From Actinotalea soli (lineage in GTDB: Bacteria > Actinomycetota > Actinomycetes > Actinomycetales > Cellulomonadaceae): 64,000 nt of DNA. Where the stretch lies: the NCBI RefSeq assembly GCF_017565425.1, contig NZ_JAGEMK010000004.1, forward strand, positions 1-64,000, written 5' to 3'. A model generated the notes under the pieces. That model was given only the letters and a program-made list of their open reading frames with translations. It was not told the origin of the DNA and ran no database searches. Below, in pieces: positions 46,557-56,365 of the stretch (within the stretch, counting starts at the first letter, position 1; each line of letters begins with the position of its first letter). The translations under genes were made by a program, and so were the position numbers.

Positions 46557-47900
46557 TCAGCGCAGGCCGAGCTTGGTCGAGCAGGCGGGCCACTGGCCCC
46601 ATCCCGACCGGGCCTGCAGGGCCTGGGCCCGCTCGGTCTGCTCGGCGGGCGAGGCCTCCGAGGGCAGACCGGCGCCACCCACGGACTGCCAGGTCGAGAC
46701 GCTGAACTGGTAGAGGCCGTGGTACAGCCCGTTCGAGGACACGATCGTCGGGTTGCCGCCCGACTCGCACTGCGCGAGCTGCGCCCAGACGTCCCCGTTG
46801 ACGACCGGAGCCGCCGGTGCGGGCGCGGGTGCGGCTGCGGGGGCAGGGGCCCCGGGGGTGGCGGCCGGGACCGGGACCGGCTCGGGCTCAGGGGCCGGGC
46901 GCTCGGTGGTCCCGACGCGCACGACCTCCTCGACGGGGGCGATCGTGACGATGTCGGAGAGCTCGAGGCGCGACTCCTCCTCGCCGTCGACCGTGATGAC
47001 GCGGTGCACCGTGGTGCGCTCGCCCTCCTGGCCCTCGACCGCGACCTCGGTCTCGTCGGTGTAGAGGTCGGCAGTCTCCTCGGTGGTGCTGCCGAACTCG
47101 ATCGCGTGGGTCGTGGTGACCTCCTCGGCGACGACCCGCTCGACGCGGACGATCACGCGCCCGGTCTCCTCGTCGAGCTCGACCGAGACGCGGTCCAGGT
47201 CTCCGACGGTGATGTCGAGGTCCACGAGCACCTGCTCGAGGCCCACCGAGCCGTCAGCGACCTCGTGGGTCTCCCCGTCGGCGACGACGTCGACGGGCCC
47301 CTCGCCCGCGAGCAGCACGGCGAGGTCGGCGCGCCCCTCGCCCGAGGAGCGTGAGGCCATGAGGCGCACGTCGTCGCCCCGGCCCGCGAAGGCCTGGAGG
47401 GCGTCGTCGGCCGTGAGGGCCGTCGTCCACACGCGGGCCTCCTCGCCGTCGGCGAGCACGATCACCTGACGTGCGTGACGCACGACGATCTCGTCGCCGT
47501 CCCGGAGGGCCGAGTCGACCGCAGGGGCGACGAGGTCACGGTCGCCCACGGTGACGGCCTCGTTCTCGAGGAGGCCGTCGATGCTTCCCGCGAAGGTCGA
47601 CACCTCGACGGCCTCGCCGTTGACGTCGAGGGTCACGGTCTTGTGCGCCGCGGCGACGGCGAAGGAGCCGCCACCGAGCACGAGCACCGCGGCCAGGGCC
47701 CCGATGCCCAGGGCGCGGCCTCGCCGCGGGGTCGGGCTCGTCGAGCTGGGGGACTCGTGCGCCGTGGTGCGGCGCAGGGAGGGCTTGAAGGTCACAGGCT
47801 TCCAGACGTCGGGCTTGTCCGGGCACAGGCCTGGCCGGGCGTGCGCGGGGGCGCTGCTCGAGACCAACCTGATCCGGCCGTCATGACCGACCCTGCTCAT
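46557..47900 (-). CDS. resuscitation-promoting factor-like protein (RpfB type), copy 1
   Basis: Exported or membrane-anchored muralytic protein of up to 447 residues. A cytoplasmic N-terminus is followed by one hydrophobic helix (ALGIGALAAVLVLGGGSFAVAAA), repeated ~50-residue DUF348-type domains (KTVTLDVNGEAVEVSTFAGSIDGLL...), a G5 domain, a Pro/Ala linker, and a C-terminal transglycosylase-like domain (VWAQLAQCESGGNPTIVSSNGLYHGLYQFSVSTWQSVGG) with the catalytic Glu in CESGG. It cleaves peptidoglycan in growth and exit from dormancy. The start is uncertain: ATG 47900 or GTG 47795; neither has a strong ribosome-binding site. Confidence 0.85.
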   Translation of the reverse strand: MSRVGHDGRIRLVSSSAPAHARPGLCPDKPDVWKPVTFKPSLRRTTAHESPSSTSPTPRRGRALGIGALAAVLVLGGGSFAVAAAHKTVTLDVNGEAVEVSTFAGSIDGLLENEAVTVGDRDLVAPAVDSALRDGDEIVVRHARQVIVLADGEEARVWTTALTADDALQAFAGRGDDVRLMASRSSGEGRADLAVLLAGEGPVDVVADGETHEVADGSVGLEQVLVDLDITVGDLDRVSVELDEETGRVIVRVERVVAEEVTTTHAIEFGSTTEETADLYTDETEVAVEGQEGERTTVHRVITVDGEEESRLELSDIVTIAPVEEVVRVGTTERPAPEPEPVPVPAATPGAPAPAAAPAPAPAAPVVNGDVWAQLAQCESGGNPTIVSSNGLYHGLYQFSVSTWQSVGGAGLPSEASPAEQTERAQALQARSGWGQWPACSTKLGLR

Positions 47901-47927
47901 CGGGGTGCGGCCGCCGCCGTGCACCGG

Positions 47928-47969
47928 GTTCCGGTGCGCCCGGGACTAGTTCCGGTGCGCCCGGGACTA
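47928..47969. repeat. 21-base direct repeat upstream of the first rpf-like gene
   Basis: Two perfect adjacent copies (47928-47948, 47949-47969) of a unit beginning GTTCCGGTGCG and ending GGGACTA, between the promoter region and the coding start. Confidence 0.85.
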
Positions 47970-48036
47970 CCGGGAGGGGGAGCACTAGCAGAACAGTGGG
48001 TGCAGCCCCGTGGCGACATGCGACCGTAACCTATTC

Positions 48037-48051
48037 GTGACCTTCTGTCAC
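48037..48051. promoter_or_regulatory. BldD-box-like palindrome in the rpf leader region
   Basis: GTGACCTTCTGTCAC contains TGAC-N5-GTCA, a match to the TNAC-N5-GTNA pattern known for the c-di-GMP-binding regulator BldD. TAGGTT (minus strand, 48029-48034), a TAnnnT -10 candidate, is adjacent. The site lies in the gap between the two rpf-like genes. Confidence 0.4.
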
Positions 48052-48094
48052 GCGATCCCGGCGGGCCGGTGTGCTATGTCCCGATCCGTCTGGG

Positions 48095-49228
48095 TCAGCG
48101 CAGGCCGAGGACCGACGAGCAGTGCGGCCACTGACCCCACCCCGACCGGGCCTGGAGCGCCATGGCCCGCTCGGTCTGCTCGGCAGGCGAGGCCTGGGAC
48201 GGCAGACCGGCTCCACCCACGGACTGCCACGTCCCCACCGAGAACTGGTAGAGCCCGTGGTACAGCCCGTTCGAGGAGACGATGCTGGGGTTCCCCCCCG
48301 ACTCGCACTGCGCGAGAGCCCCCCACACGCCCTCGCCCGTGACGGTCGGGGTCGGCGCGGTGCGCGTCCCGACCCGGACCACCTGGTCCACCGCCTCGGC
48401 CAGGACGATCTCGCCGAGCACGGTGCGGGCGACCTCGACGCCCCCGGCCTCGTACGCGACGTAGGTGACGACCCTGCTGCCCTCGCTGCCCCGCACGCTC
48501 ACGACCTCGGTGCCCTCGTCGAGCCCGGGGTCGTCGGTGCGGAGCGTCTCGAAGGGCTCGGTGCTCGTCTCGGACCGCGTCACCGGGACGGCGCGGGTGA
48601 TCATGACGGCGAGACCGTCGGCGAGCGGGGTGTCCAGGGGGACCGACAGCTGGTCGTACGGGCCCAGCACGGTCCCGGCCTCGCGGAGGGCCTCGCCGAC
48701 GGTGAGGGCCGCGGTGGACAGCTCGCTGGTCTCGCCGTCGACGACGAGGTGCACGGCCTTGGGGGTCGAGAGCTGGAGCATCGCCGCATCGGTCGGGACG
48801 CCGTCGCGGCCCAGCGGGGCCGAGCGCGAGGCCGAGGCGCGCACGCCGTCGTCGCGCAGACCGAGCTCGGCGAGCACCTCCCCGACGGTGAGCGCGGTCG
48901 ACCACACCGTCCGCTCCTCGCCGTCCACCTCGACGACGACCTCGCGGGCGTGCCGGACGAGGACCTCCTCGGCGCCGACCAGGCTCGCGTCGACCGCCGG
49001 GACCACGAGGTCACGGTCGCCGACCTCGACCCCCTCGGCGGCGAGCACGTCAGCGACGGTCCGCCCGAAGGTCGAGACGGTCGTCCGCTCGCCGTCCACC
49101 TCGAGGACCACGGTCTGGTGCAGCACCGCGAAGGCACTCGTCCCGGCCACGACGAGTCCCAGCACCAGCGCCTGCGCCACCAGACGCAGACGCCCGGGCA
49201 GGGCACGCTCGCCAGGGGTCGGGATCAC
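48095..49228 (-). CDS. resuscitation-promoting factor-like protein (RpfB type), copy 2
   Basis: Second muralytic protein, 377 residues, with the same order: N-terminal helix (LVAQALVLGLVVAGTSAFAVL), three DUF348-type repeats, a G5 domain (ETSTEPFETLRTDDPGLDEGTEVVSVRG), and the same transglycosylase-like C-terminus (ALAQCESGGNPSIVSSNGLYHGLYQFSVGTWQSVGG). The two C-terminal domains are almost identical while the rest has diverged. It lacks the long Pro/Ala linker of copy 1. GTG 49228 is chosen because GAGGA sits 6 bases upstream; longer frames reaching 49372 or beyond lack such a site. Confidence 0.85.
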   Translation of the reverse strand: MIPTPGERALPGRLRLVAQALVLGLVVAGTSAFAVLHQTVVLEVDGERTTVSTFGRTVADVLAAEGVEVGDRDLVVPAVDASLVGAEEVLVRHAREVVVEVDGEERTVWSTALTVGEVLAELGLRDDGVRASASRSAPLGRDGVPTDAAMLQLSTPKAVHLVVDGETSELSTAALTVGEALREAGTVLGPYDQLSVPLDTPLADGLAVMITRAVPVTRSETSTEPFETLRTDDPGLDEGTEVVSVRGSEGSRVVTYVAYEAGGVEVARTVLGEIVLAEAVDQVVRVGTRTAPTPTVTGEGVWGALAQCESGGNPSIVSSNGLYHGLYQFSVGTWQSVGGAGLPSQASPAEQTERAMALQARSGWGQWPHCSSVLGLR

Positions 49229-49398
49229 GAGGTCCTCAGGGGCACGGCGTCGTCCGTCCGTCGGGGGCAGGGGCACAGGTCGGGTGCTGCTGGAGGTGCT
49301 GGTGCGTGCGCTGCTGCCCAACGGTCGCCCGGGTCGGCCGCACGCGCCCCCCGACGGTAACGGAACGGACACGGTCGCGGGTAGTCCCGAGGTCCCCG

Positions 49399-50340
49399 TC
49401 AGGGCTCGTCGGCCCAGCTCCCGTAGAGGTGCTCGGCGTTCGCGCTCACCTGGTCGCACAGCGCGGCGAGGTCGACCTCGAGCTCCTCGGCGACCCGGCG
49501 GGCGGTCCCTGCGAGGAGGTAGGGCGCGTTGGGTCGGCCGCGGAAGGGGTGCGGCGTCAGGTAGGGCGCGTCCGTCTCCAGGAGCACCCGGCTCAGCGGC
49601 GTGACGTGCAGCGCGGCCCGCAGCTCGTGGCTGCTGGCGAAGGTCACCGGCCCCGCGAAGGACAGGTACCAGCCACGGTCCACGCACAGCCGCGCCATCG
49701 CGGCGTCCCCCGAGAAGCAGTGGAAGACGGTGCGCTCAGGGGCGCCGTCGGCCAGCAGCAGGTCGATCACCTCGGCGTGGGCGTCGCGGTCGTGGATCTG
49801 CAGCGCCAGGCCCAGCTCCTTGGCCAGGGCCACGTGCGCCCGGAAGGACTCGCGCTGCACCGCACGCCCGCGCTCCCCGGTCCGGAAGTGGTCCAGACCG
49901 GTCTCGCCGATCACCCGGATGCGGTCGTTGCCCCGCGCGATCTCGGCGATCGCGGAGATCGCGTCGTCGAGGGAGACGTCGTGGCGGGCCTCCCGCGCGG
50001 GCTCGAGGCCGTCGGGGCCCACCTCGAGGACGCCGGCGTGCAGCGGAGCCTCGTTGGGGTGGATCGCGACCCCGCCGAGCAGGGCTCGGTGCTGCCGGAC
50101 GGCCGAGTCCGTCCAGCGTGCGGCCGGCAGGTCGCAGCCGATCTGGACCATGCGGGTGACCCCCACGGCGGCCGCACGCTCGAGCTGCTCGAGGACCGCG
50201 GGTGGTTCAGCCCCACCGTCGAAGCCCCCCGCACCGGGGGCCGCGTGGTCGAGGTGGGTGTGGTCGTCGACCAGCGGTGCGGGCAGGGGCTCGGGCAGCG
50301 CGGGCCAGGAGCGGTCCCGCTCTCGTCCCCGTGGGCTCAC
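49399..50340 (-). CDS. tatD: TatD-family metal-dependent DNase
   Basis: TIM-barrel hydrolase of 313 residues: VDDHTHLDH metal site at the N-terminus, VAIHPNEA, RVIGETGLDHFR, LQIHDRDAHAEV, FHCFSGDAAMA and the late LLETDAPYLTPHP. GTG 50340 overlaps the metG stop by 4 bases. The order metG-tatD-rpf-rsmA-ispE is conserved in actinobacteria. Confidence 0.93.
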   Translation of the reverse strand: MSPRGRERDRSWPALPEPLPAPLVDDHTHLDHAAPGAGGFDGGAEPPAVLEQLERAAAVGVTRMVQIGCDLPAARWTDSAVRQHRALLGGVAIHPNEAPLHAGVLEVGPDGLEPAREARHDVSLDDAISAIAEIARGNDRIRVIGETGLDHFRTGERGRAVQRESFRAHVALAKELGLALQIHDRDAHAEVIDLLLADGAPERTVFHCFSGDAAMARLCVDRGWYLSFAGPVTFASSHELRAALHVTPLSRVLLETDAPYLTPHPFRGRPNAPYLLAGTARRVAEELEVDLAALCDQVSANAEHLYGSWADEP

Positions 50341-51959
50341 GAGGCCGCCTGCTCCTCGATCCGTGGGAAGAGGGACGGCCCCTTGGTCACGACGGTGCCG
50401 GGGACGAGCCGGCCGAAGGTCGCCGCCTCGGCGACCTGCTGGTCCGCGAGCGCCCCGAGGGTCGGTTCGGCCCCCAGGGAGTCCCACAGCGCCGCGGCCG
50501 CCCGGGGGGTCACCGGGTGGAGCAGCACGGCCAGGGTGCGCAGGGCCTCGGCGGCGGTCACGAGCGTCGTGGCGAGGCGACCACCCTGGGGGTGGGTGCC
50601 GTCCGCGTCGACCTCGGTCTTGGCGACCGCCCAGGGGGCCTGCTCCGTCACGTAGCCGTTCGTCGCGTCGACCAGGGTCCACACCGCGGCGAGGGCCTCG
50701 TGCAGGGCGAGCCGGTCGACCGCGCTCTCGGCGTCGGCGACGGCCTGCGCCGCCACCTCGGCGAGGCGCTCCTCCCCCGGGCCGGCGGGGCCCGACCCGG
50801 GCAGCACGCCGCCGTAGTACTTGCCGACCATCGCTGCGACCCGCGAGGCCAGGTTGCCCAGCCCGTTGGCGAGCTCGGCCGTGTACCGGGCGTGCAGGTC
50901 CTCCCAGGAGAAGGAGCCGTCCTGGCCGAAGGCGATCGCCCGCAGGAAGTAGTAGCGGAAGGCGTCCGAGCCGAAGGTGTCGATGATCTGCGCGGGGGCG
51001 ATCCCGGTGAGCTTGGACTTGCTCATCTTCTCGCCGCCCACCAGCAGCCAGCCGTGCGCGAAGACCTGCTTCGGCAGGGGCAGGCCCGCGGCCATGAGCA
51101 TGGCCGGCCAGATCGCGGCGTGGAACCGCAGGATGTCCTTGCCCACGAGGTGCACGTCGGCGGGCCACACGGTCTCGAAGAGGGCCTGGTCCGCGGCGTC
51201 CTCCGACCCGTAGCCCACGGCGGTCGCGTAGTTGAGCAGGGCGTCGATCCACACGTAGAGGACGTGCTCGGAGTCCCACGGGATGGGGATGCCCCAGTCG
51301 AAGGTCGACCGCGAGATCGACAGGTCCTGCAGGCCGCGGCGGACGAAGGCGATCACCTCGTTGCGCGCCGACTCGGGCTGCACGAAGGTCGGGTTGGCCT
51401 CGTAGAGCTCGAGCAGGCGCTCCGCGTAGGCGCTCATCCGGAAGAAGTAGTTGTTCTCCGCCAGCATCTCGACAGGTCGGCCGTGGATCGGGCAGAGCTG
51501 CTGGCCCTCGAGCTCGCCCGTGCCGGGGACGAGGTCCCCGGGGAGCTTGTACTCCTCGCACCCCACGCAGTAGGGCCCCTCGTAGGAGCCCTGGTAGACC
51601 TCGCCGCGCTCGTGCAGGGCGGACCAGAACCGCTGGACCCGCTCCTTGTGCCGCGGCTCCGTGGTCCGGATGAAGTCGTCGTTGGAGACGTCGAGGGTCT
51701 CGAGGACGGGCTTCCAGGCGGTGTCGACCAGCCGGTCCACCCACTCCTGCGGCCCGACGCCGTGCGCCTCGGCCGTGCGCAGCACCTTCTGGCCGTGCTC
51801 GTCGGTGCCCGTGAGGAACCGCACGGGCTCCTGCCGCTGCCGGTGCCACCGCGCGAGGACGTCCGCAGCGACCGTCGTGTACGCGTGCCCGATGTGGGGG
51901 GCGTCGTTGACGTAGTAGATCGGGGTGGTGACGTAGAACGTCTGACAGTCGGCGGGCAT
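50337..51959 (-). CDS. metG: methionyl-tRNA synthetase
   Basis: Class I synthetase of 540 residues charging tRNA-Met. It has HIGH as HIGHAY near residue 23 (APHIGHAYTTVAAD), the connective-peptide Cys cluster (YCVGCEEY...CPIH), WDSEHVLYVWIDALLNY, and KMSKS in GGEKMSKSKLTG. No C-terminal tRNA-binding extension is fused. ATG 51959 gives the family N-terminus (ADCQTFYVTTPIYYVND); the longer frame is rejected because it crosses the divergent pncA start. Confidence 0.96.
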   Translation of the reverse strand: MPADCQTFYVTTPIYYVNDAPHIGHAYTTVAADVLARWHRQRQEPVRFLTGTDEHGQKVLRTAEAHGVGPQEWVDRLVDTAWKPVLETLDVSNDDFIRTTEPRHKERVQRFWSALHERGEVYQGSYEGPYCVGCEEYKLPGDLVPGTGELEGQQLCPIHGRPVEMLAENNYFFRMSAYAERLLELYEANPTFVQPESARNEVIAFVRRGLQDLSISRSTFDWGIPIPWDSEHVLYVWIDALLNYATAVGYGSEDAADQALFETVWPADVHLVGKDILRFHAAIWPAMLMAAGLPLPKQVFAHGWLLVGGEKMSKSKLTGIAPAQIIDTFGSDAFRYYFLRAIAFGQDGSFSWEDLHARYTAELANGLGNLASRVAAMVGKYYGGVLPGSGPAGPGEERLAEVAAQAVADAESAVDRLALHEALAAVWTLVDATNGYVTEQAPWAVAKTEVDADGTHPQGGRLATTLVTAAEALRTLAVLLHPVTPRAAAALWDSLGAEPTLGALADQQVAEAATFGRLVPGTVVTKGPSLFPRIEEQAAS

Positions 51960-52009
51960 GCCCGCCATCGTAGGCGTGCGCGAGCCGTGTCCGTGCCTAG
52001 GGTGGAGGC

Positions 52010-52609
52010 ATGAGCACCGACACCACACAGCCCCGCGCCCTGCTGGTCGTCGACGTCCAGCCGACCTTCTGCGAGGGCGGTGCGCTCGGGGTCGACGGCG
52101 GCGACGCCGTGGCCGAGCGGGTCGCCACCTTCGCCGCCGACCACCGCGACGGCTACGCCCTGGTCGTCACCACCCAGGACTGGCACATCGCCCCCGGCGC
52201 GCACTTCAGCGACGAGCCCGACTTCGTCGACAGCTGGCCGCCGCACGGCCTCGCCGAGACGGCCGAGGCCCAGCTCCACCCGGCCCTCGCCGGGCTCCTC
52301 GCCGACGTCAGCATCAAGAAGGGGCAGTACGACGCGGGCTACTCGGGTTTCGACGGGCGCGACGCGGCCGGCCGCGAGCTCGGGGCCGTCCTCGACGACG
52401 CCGGGGTGCGTGCCGTCGACGTGGTCGGCATCGCCGAGTCCCACTGCGTCCGGGCGACGGCCCTGGACGCCGTGCGCCACGGCTACGTGACCCGGGTCCT
52501 GACCGACCTCACCGTGCCGGTGACCCCCGAGCTGGGAGCCGCGGCGCGGGCCGAGATGCAGACCGCGGGGGTCGAGCTGCTCCCCTCGGCCGAGGCCGTG
52601 CGCGACTGA
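52010..52609 (+). CDS. pncA: nicotinamidase
   Basis: Converts nicotinamide to nicotinate in NAD salvage. The 199-residue isochorismatase-fold protein has the catalytic Asp in LLVVDVQPTFCEGG, metal ligands in TTQDWHIAPGAHF, the Lys in SIKKGQYDAGYSGFDG, and the nucleophile Cys in GIAESHCVRATALDA. It is divergent from metG with 50 bases between. Confidence 0.92.
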   Translation: MSTDTTQPRALLVVDVQPTFCEGGALGVDGGDAVAERVATFAADHRDGYALVVTTQDWHIAPGAHFSDEPDFVDSWPPHGLAETAEAQLHPALAGLLADVSIKKGQYDAGYSGFDGRDAAGRELGAVLDDAGVRAVDVVGIAESHCVRATALDAVRHGYVTRVLTDLTVPVTPELGAAARAEMQTAGVELLPSAEAVRD

Positions 52610-52646
52610 GCCCGGCGATCCGGCCGGGGACGGTGGCGGGGCTGGG

Positions 52647-53840
52647 TCAGGGCGGCGTCAGCCGCACGAGACGGTCGTCCCCCGCCCGCGGGTCGCCCCG
52701 CCCGTCGGTGTTGTTGGTGAGCACCCACAGCGCGCCGTCGGGCCCTGCCACGACGTCACGCAGCCGACCGAGCTCACCCTCGAGGGTGGCGACGGGCTCG
52801 AGGGCCGGGGCGTCGAGGTCGACCGACCAGAGCCGAGCGCCCCGCAGCGCGGCGAGGTGGACCGTCGAGCCCGTGACCGCGATGCCGCTCGGTGAGGCCT
52901 CCGAGGTCGGCCAGGTGACGAGCGGGTCGGTGAAGCCCGGCCCGCCGCCGGTGCCCTCGACCTCGGGCCACCCGTAGTTGGAGCCGGGCTCGACGAGGTT
53001 GAGCTCGTCGACCTCGCTCTGGCCGAACTCGCTCGCGACCATGCGGCCGTCCTCGTGCCAGGCGATGCCCTGGACGTTGCGGTGACCTCGGCTCCACACG
53101 GGGCTGGCGGGGTCGGGGTTGCCCGGCGCCGGGTCGCCGTCGACGGTGACCCGCAGGACCGCCCCCGCGAGGGAGCCGGGCTGCTGGGCGCTGCCCGGCT
53201 CGGCGGCGTCGCCGGTGGTGACGTAGAGGTGGCCGTCGGGGCCGAAGGCCAGCCTCCCGCCGTTGTGGGTGCTGGCCGCCGGGATCCCGTCGAGCACCAC
53301 CTCGAGCGGCCCGAGCCTGGGTCTCACGGGGTCGGTGAGGTCGAGGGCGCCACGCACCACCTCGTTCCCGGTCGCCGTGGTCCGGTAGAGCAGCAGCGGC
53401 GGCCTCCCGCCGTCCTGCGTGCCGACGTCGGGCGGGACGGCGACCCCCAGCAGGCCGCCCTCGCCGTCGGTGAGCGTGCCCTCGACGAGCTCCTCGGCCC
53501 CGGGGCCGGCCAGGTGCGCCGGCCCCGCCTCGGTCACGAGCAGCACCCGGGCCGCATCCCGCTCGGTCACCAGCAGCGCACCTCCGGGGAGGAAGGCGAG
53601 CGACCACGGGGCGTCGAGGCCCGTGAGGACGTCCTGCGGCTGCTCGGTCGCCGCGGGGAGCGTGGGGCCCGCCGGGAGCGCGGGTCCGGCGTCGTCCGCC
53701 CCGGACGGCTGCGTGGATCCGTCGCCCGGCGTGGGACCCACCAGGCTCGGGCCCGCGGACTCCTCGGAGGGCTGCGCGCCGCACGCCGCGGTCAGGGCGA
53801 GGCCCAGGACGGCGACGGCTGCTGCTCGAGGTCCTCGCAC
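52647..53840 (-). CDS. sorbosone/glucose dehydrogenase-like beta-propeller lipoprotein
   Basis: Lipoprotein of 397 residues: lipobox LTAAC, then a six-bladed propeller of the soluble quinoprotein glucose/sorbosone dehydrogenase family (LDAPWSLAFLPGGALLVTERD, HNGGRLAFGPDGHLYVTTGDAAEPG, SRGHRNVQGIAWHEDGRMVASEFGQSEVDELNLVEPGSNYGWPEVEG). The His and Arg-Asn (GHRN) positions expected near PQQ are present. Such proteins may oxidise sugars outside the cell, although many actinobacterial members are untested and no PQQ synthesis gene is here. Confidence 0.85.
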   Translation of the reverse strand: MRGPRAAAVAVLGLALTAACGAQPSEESAGPSLVGPTPGDGSTQPSGADDAGPALPAGPTLPAATEQPQDVLTGLDAPWSLAFLPGGALLVTERDAARVLLVTEAGPAHLAGPGAEELVEGTLTDGEGGLLGVAVPPDVGTQDGGRPPLLLYRTTATGNEVVRGALDLTDPVRPRLGPLEVVLDGIPAASTHNGGRLAFGPDGHLYVTTGDAAEPGSAQQPGSLAGAVLRVTVDGDPAPGNPDPASPVWSRGHRNVQGIAWHEDGRMVASEFGQSEVDELNLVEPGSNYGWPEVEGTGGGPGFTDPLVTWPTSEASPSGIAVTGSTVHLAALRGARLWSVDLDAPALEPVATLEGELGRLRDVVAGPDGALWVLTNNTDGRGDPRAGDDRLVRLTPP

Positions 53841-53906
53841 GCCTGGCTCCTGCCCTCGGTTCCTCGGTGCCCTCCAGTCTGCGGCGCGGGGTCGGCCCGC
53901 GCCCGT

Positions 53907-54749
53907 TCAGCGTCCGCGTGCCGCGATGGCCGCCGCGTAGAGCTCGCGCTTGGGGGTGCCGGCCGCGAGCGCGACCTCGGCGACAGCCTCCTTGAGCCGC
54001 TCGCCGCCGTCGGCCCGGGAGAGCACCTCGGCCACGAGGTCGGCCATGGCCGGGGCCGCGGCCTGGGGGGCACCGCCGACCACCACGCAGATCTCCCCAC
54101 GGGGCCCGGCCTCCTCGGCCCAGCCGGCGAGCTCGCCGAGGGGGCCGCGGACGACCTCCTCGTAGGTCTTGGTCAGCTCACGGCACACGGCTGCCGGACG
54201 GTCCGTGCCGAGCACCTCGGCCATGGTCGCCAGGGTCTCGGCGACGCGGTGCGGGGACTCGAAGAAGACCATGGTGCGTCGTTCGGTGGCGAGCTGTCCG
54301 AGGGCGCGGGTGCGGTCACCCGGTCGGCGCGGCAGGAATCCCTCGAAGCAGAACCTGTCGGTCGGCAGCCCCGAGACCGCGAGGGCGGCGAGCACCGCGC
54401 TCGGGCCGGGGGCCGTGGTCACCGGCAGCCCGGCCTCGACCGCGGCCCGGACCAGGGTGAAGCCGGGGTCCGAGACCGTCGGCATCCCCGCGTCGGAGAC
54501 GACGAGCACCGTACCCCCGGCGCGCACGACGTCGAGCAGCTCGGCGACCCGGGCCCCCTCGTTGTGCTCGTGGTGGCTCAGCAGCCGGCCTCCGGGACGC
54601 ACACCGAGGCGCTGGGCGAGGCCGAGCAGGCGCCGGGTGTCCTCCGCCGCGACCACCTCGGCGGTCTCCAGGAGCCGCCGCAGCCGGGGCGAGGCGTCCT
54701 CCGCGTCGCCGATCGGCGTGGCCGCCAGCACGATCCGCCCGCTGCTCAT
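53907..54749 (-). CDS. rsmI: 16S rRNA (cytidine1402-2'-O)-methyltransferase
   Basis: Tetrapyrrole-methylase-fold rRNA methyltransferase of 280 residues: [89 protein letters not shown] and ESPHRV. It is divergent from the protein mannosyltransferase gene (41-base gap), an association conserved in actinobacteria. Confidence 0.95.
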   Translation of the reverse strand: MSSGRIVLAATPIGDAEDASPRLRRLLETAEVVAAEDTRRLLGLAQRLGVRPGGRLLSHHEHNEGARVAELLDVVRAGGTVLVVSDAGMPTVSDPGFTLVRAAVEAGLPVTTAPGPSAVLAALAVSGLPTDRFCFEGFLPRRPGDRTRALGQLATERRTMVFFESPHRVAETLATMAEVLGTDRPAAVCRELTKTYEEVVRGPLGELAGWAEEAGPRGEICVVVGGAPQAAAPAMADLVAEVLSRADGGERLKEAVAEVALAAGTPKRELYAAAIAARGR

Positions 54750-54790
54750 GGCGGCCAGGCTACGCGGCTGCCCGGCCCTACGATGACGGC

Positions 54791-56359
54791 GTGACCAGCA
54801 CCCTCCCGGCGGGCCGCGCGGCGAGCGACCGCAGGCGGGCACCCACCGGGCCCCGGGGCGGGCCGGGCGGGGAGGCCCTGTGGGGCTGGGTGACCGCCCT
54901 CGCGGTCACGGCCCTGGCCGCCGCGCTGCGGCTGCGGGACCTAGGGCGTCCCGCGGTCCTCGTCTTCGACGAGACGTACTACGTCAAGGATGCCTGGACG
55001 CTGCTGCAGCTCGGGTACGAGGGCCGGTGGCCCGACGACCCCGACCCGGCCTTCGAGTCCGGTCAGGTGGACGGCTACTCGAGCGATCCCGCCTACGTGG
55101 TGCACCCACCGGTGGGCAAGTGGGTCATCGCGCTGGGGATGCGGCTGCTGGGCGCGCAGGACCCGGCCGGGTGGCGGCTCGGCTCCGCCGTGGCCGGGGT
55201 GCTCGCGGTGCTGCTGCTCACCCGCATCGCCACGCGCCTGTTCCGCTCGGCTGGCCTCGGCGCGATCGCCGGGCTGCTCCTCGCGGTCGACGGCGCCGCG
55301 ATCGTGCACTCCCGTACGGCCCTGCTCGACGGGATCCTCATGGTCCTGCTGCTCGCGGCCTTCGGCGCCCTGCTGCTCGACCGTGACCGCACCGGGGAAC
55401 GCCTCGCCCGGCAGACGGGTCCTCCGTGGGCGCCCCCGGGCTGGGGGCCGGGCCTGGGCCTGCGCCCGTGGCGCGTCACCGCGGGCCTCCTGCTCGGCCT
55501 CGCGGTGGGCACCAAGTGGTCGGCCCTGTGGTTCGTCGCGGTCTTCGGCCTGCTGACGGTCGGCTGGGACCTTCTCGCCCGTCACCGGTCCGGGGCCTCA
55601 CGCTGGTGGCAGACGGCGCTGCTGCGGGACGGGCCGCTGGCCTTCGTGAGCGTCGTGGGGACGGCCGCGGTGAGCTACGTCGCGGGGTGGGCCGGGTGGT
55701 TCGCCACCCGCGGCGGGTACGCGCGCACCTGGGCGGCCGACCACCCGGGCGAGGGCATCACCTGGCTGCCGGAGGCACTGCGCTCCTGGGTGCACTACCA
55801 CCAGGAGATGTGGCGCTTCCACACCTCCCTGACCACGGAGCACGGCTACGCCTCCCACCCGGCGGGCTGGCTGCTGCAGGTGCGACCCACCTCCTTCTTC
55901 TTCGAGTCCGCCGAACCGGCCCTGCAGGTGTGCGGGGCCGAGCGCTGCGCGCAGACCGTGACGTCGCTGGGCAACCCGCTGCTGTGGTGGCTCGCGAGCG
56001 CGGCCGTGCTGGCCTGCGCCTGGTGGGTGGTCCGACGTCGCGACGGGGTCGCCCTCGCGGCGCTCTCGGGGCTTGCCGCGGGCTGGCTGCCGTGGTTCGC
56101 GTACTCCCACCGCACGATCTTCGCGTTCTACGCGATCGTCGTCCTGCCCTGGATGGTGCTGTGCCTGACCTGGGCGATCGGGCGGCTCCTCGCGTGGGGC
56201 GAGGCCGAGCCGTGGCGCCGGACGGTGGTGCGCGGCGTCGCCGTCGTCGGGCTCGTGCTGGTGCTCCTGACCACGGCGTGGTTCCTCCCGGTGTGGACCG
56301 GGCAGGTCACCACCTTCCGCGAGTGGCAGCTGCGTCAGTGGTGGCGCGGCTGGGTCTGA
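54791..56359 (+). CDS. pmt: protein O-mannosyltransferase (PMT family)
   Basis: GT39 membrane enzyme of 522 residues transferring mannose from polyprenyl-phosphate-mannose to secreted proteins. It has many hydrophobic helices. The first external loop carries [28 protein letters not shown] with the catalytic Asp-Glu, followed by [20 protein letters not shown]. The C-terminal helical bundle includes [23 protein letters not shown] start. The exported lipoproteins and Pro/Thr-rich stalks in this window are possible substrates. It converges with the next gene after 6 bases. Confidence 0.93.
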   Translation: MTSTLPAGRAASDRRRAPTGPRGGPGGEALWGWVTALAVTALAAALRLRDLGRPAVLVFDETYYVKDAWTLLQLGYEGRWPDDPDPAFESGQVDGYSSDPAYVVHPPVGKWVIALGMRLLGAQDPAGWRLGSAVAGVLAVLLLTRIATRLFRSAGLGAIAGLLLAVDGAAIVHSRTALLDGILMVLLLAAFGALLLDRDRTGERLARQTGPPWAPPGWGPGLGLRPWRVTAGLLLGLAVGTKWSALWFVAVFGLLTVGWDLLARHRSGASRWWQTALLRDGPLAFVSVVGTAAVSYVAGWAGWFATRGGYARTWAADHPGEGITWLPEALRSWVHYHQEMWRFHTSLTTEHGYASHPAGWLLQVRPTSFFFESAEPALQVCGAERCAQTVTSLGNPLLWWLASAAVLACAWWVVRRRDGVALAALSGLAAGWLPWFAYSHRTIFAFYAIVVLPWMVLCLTWAIGRLLAWGEAEPWRRTVVRGVAVVGLVLVLLTTAWFLPVWTGQVTTFREWQLRQWWRGWV

Positions 56360-56365
56360 CCCCGC

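Noticed and set aside
47901-48094. c-di-AMP (ydaO-type) riboswitch upstream of the first rpf-like gene
   Set aside because: Such riboswitches do control some rpf genes, but the gap is short, occupied by direct repeats, and no expected conserved core was recognised.
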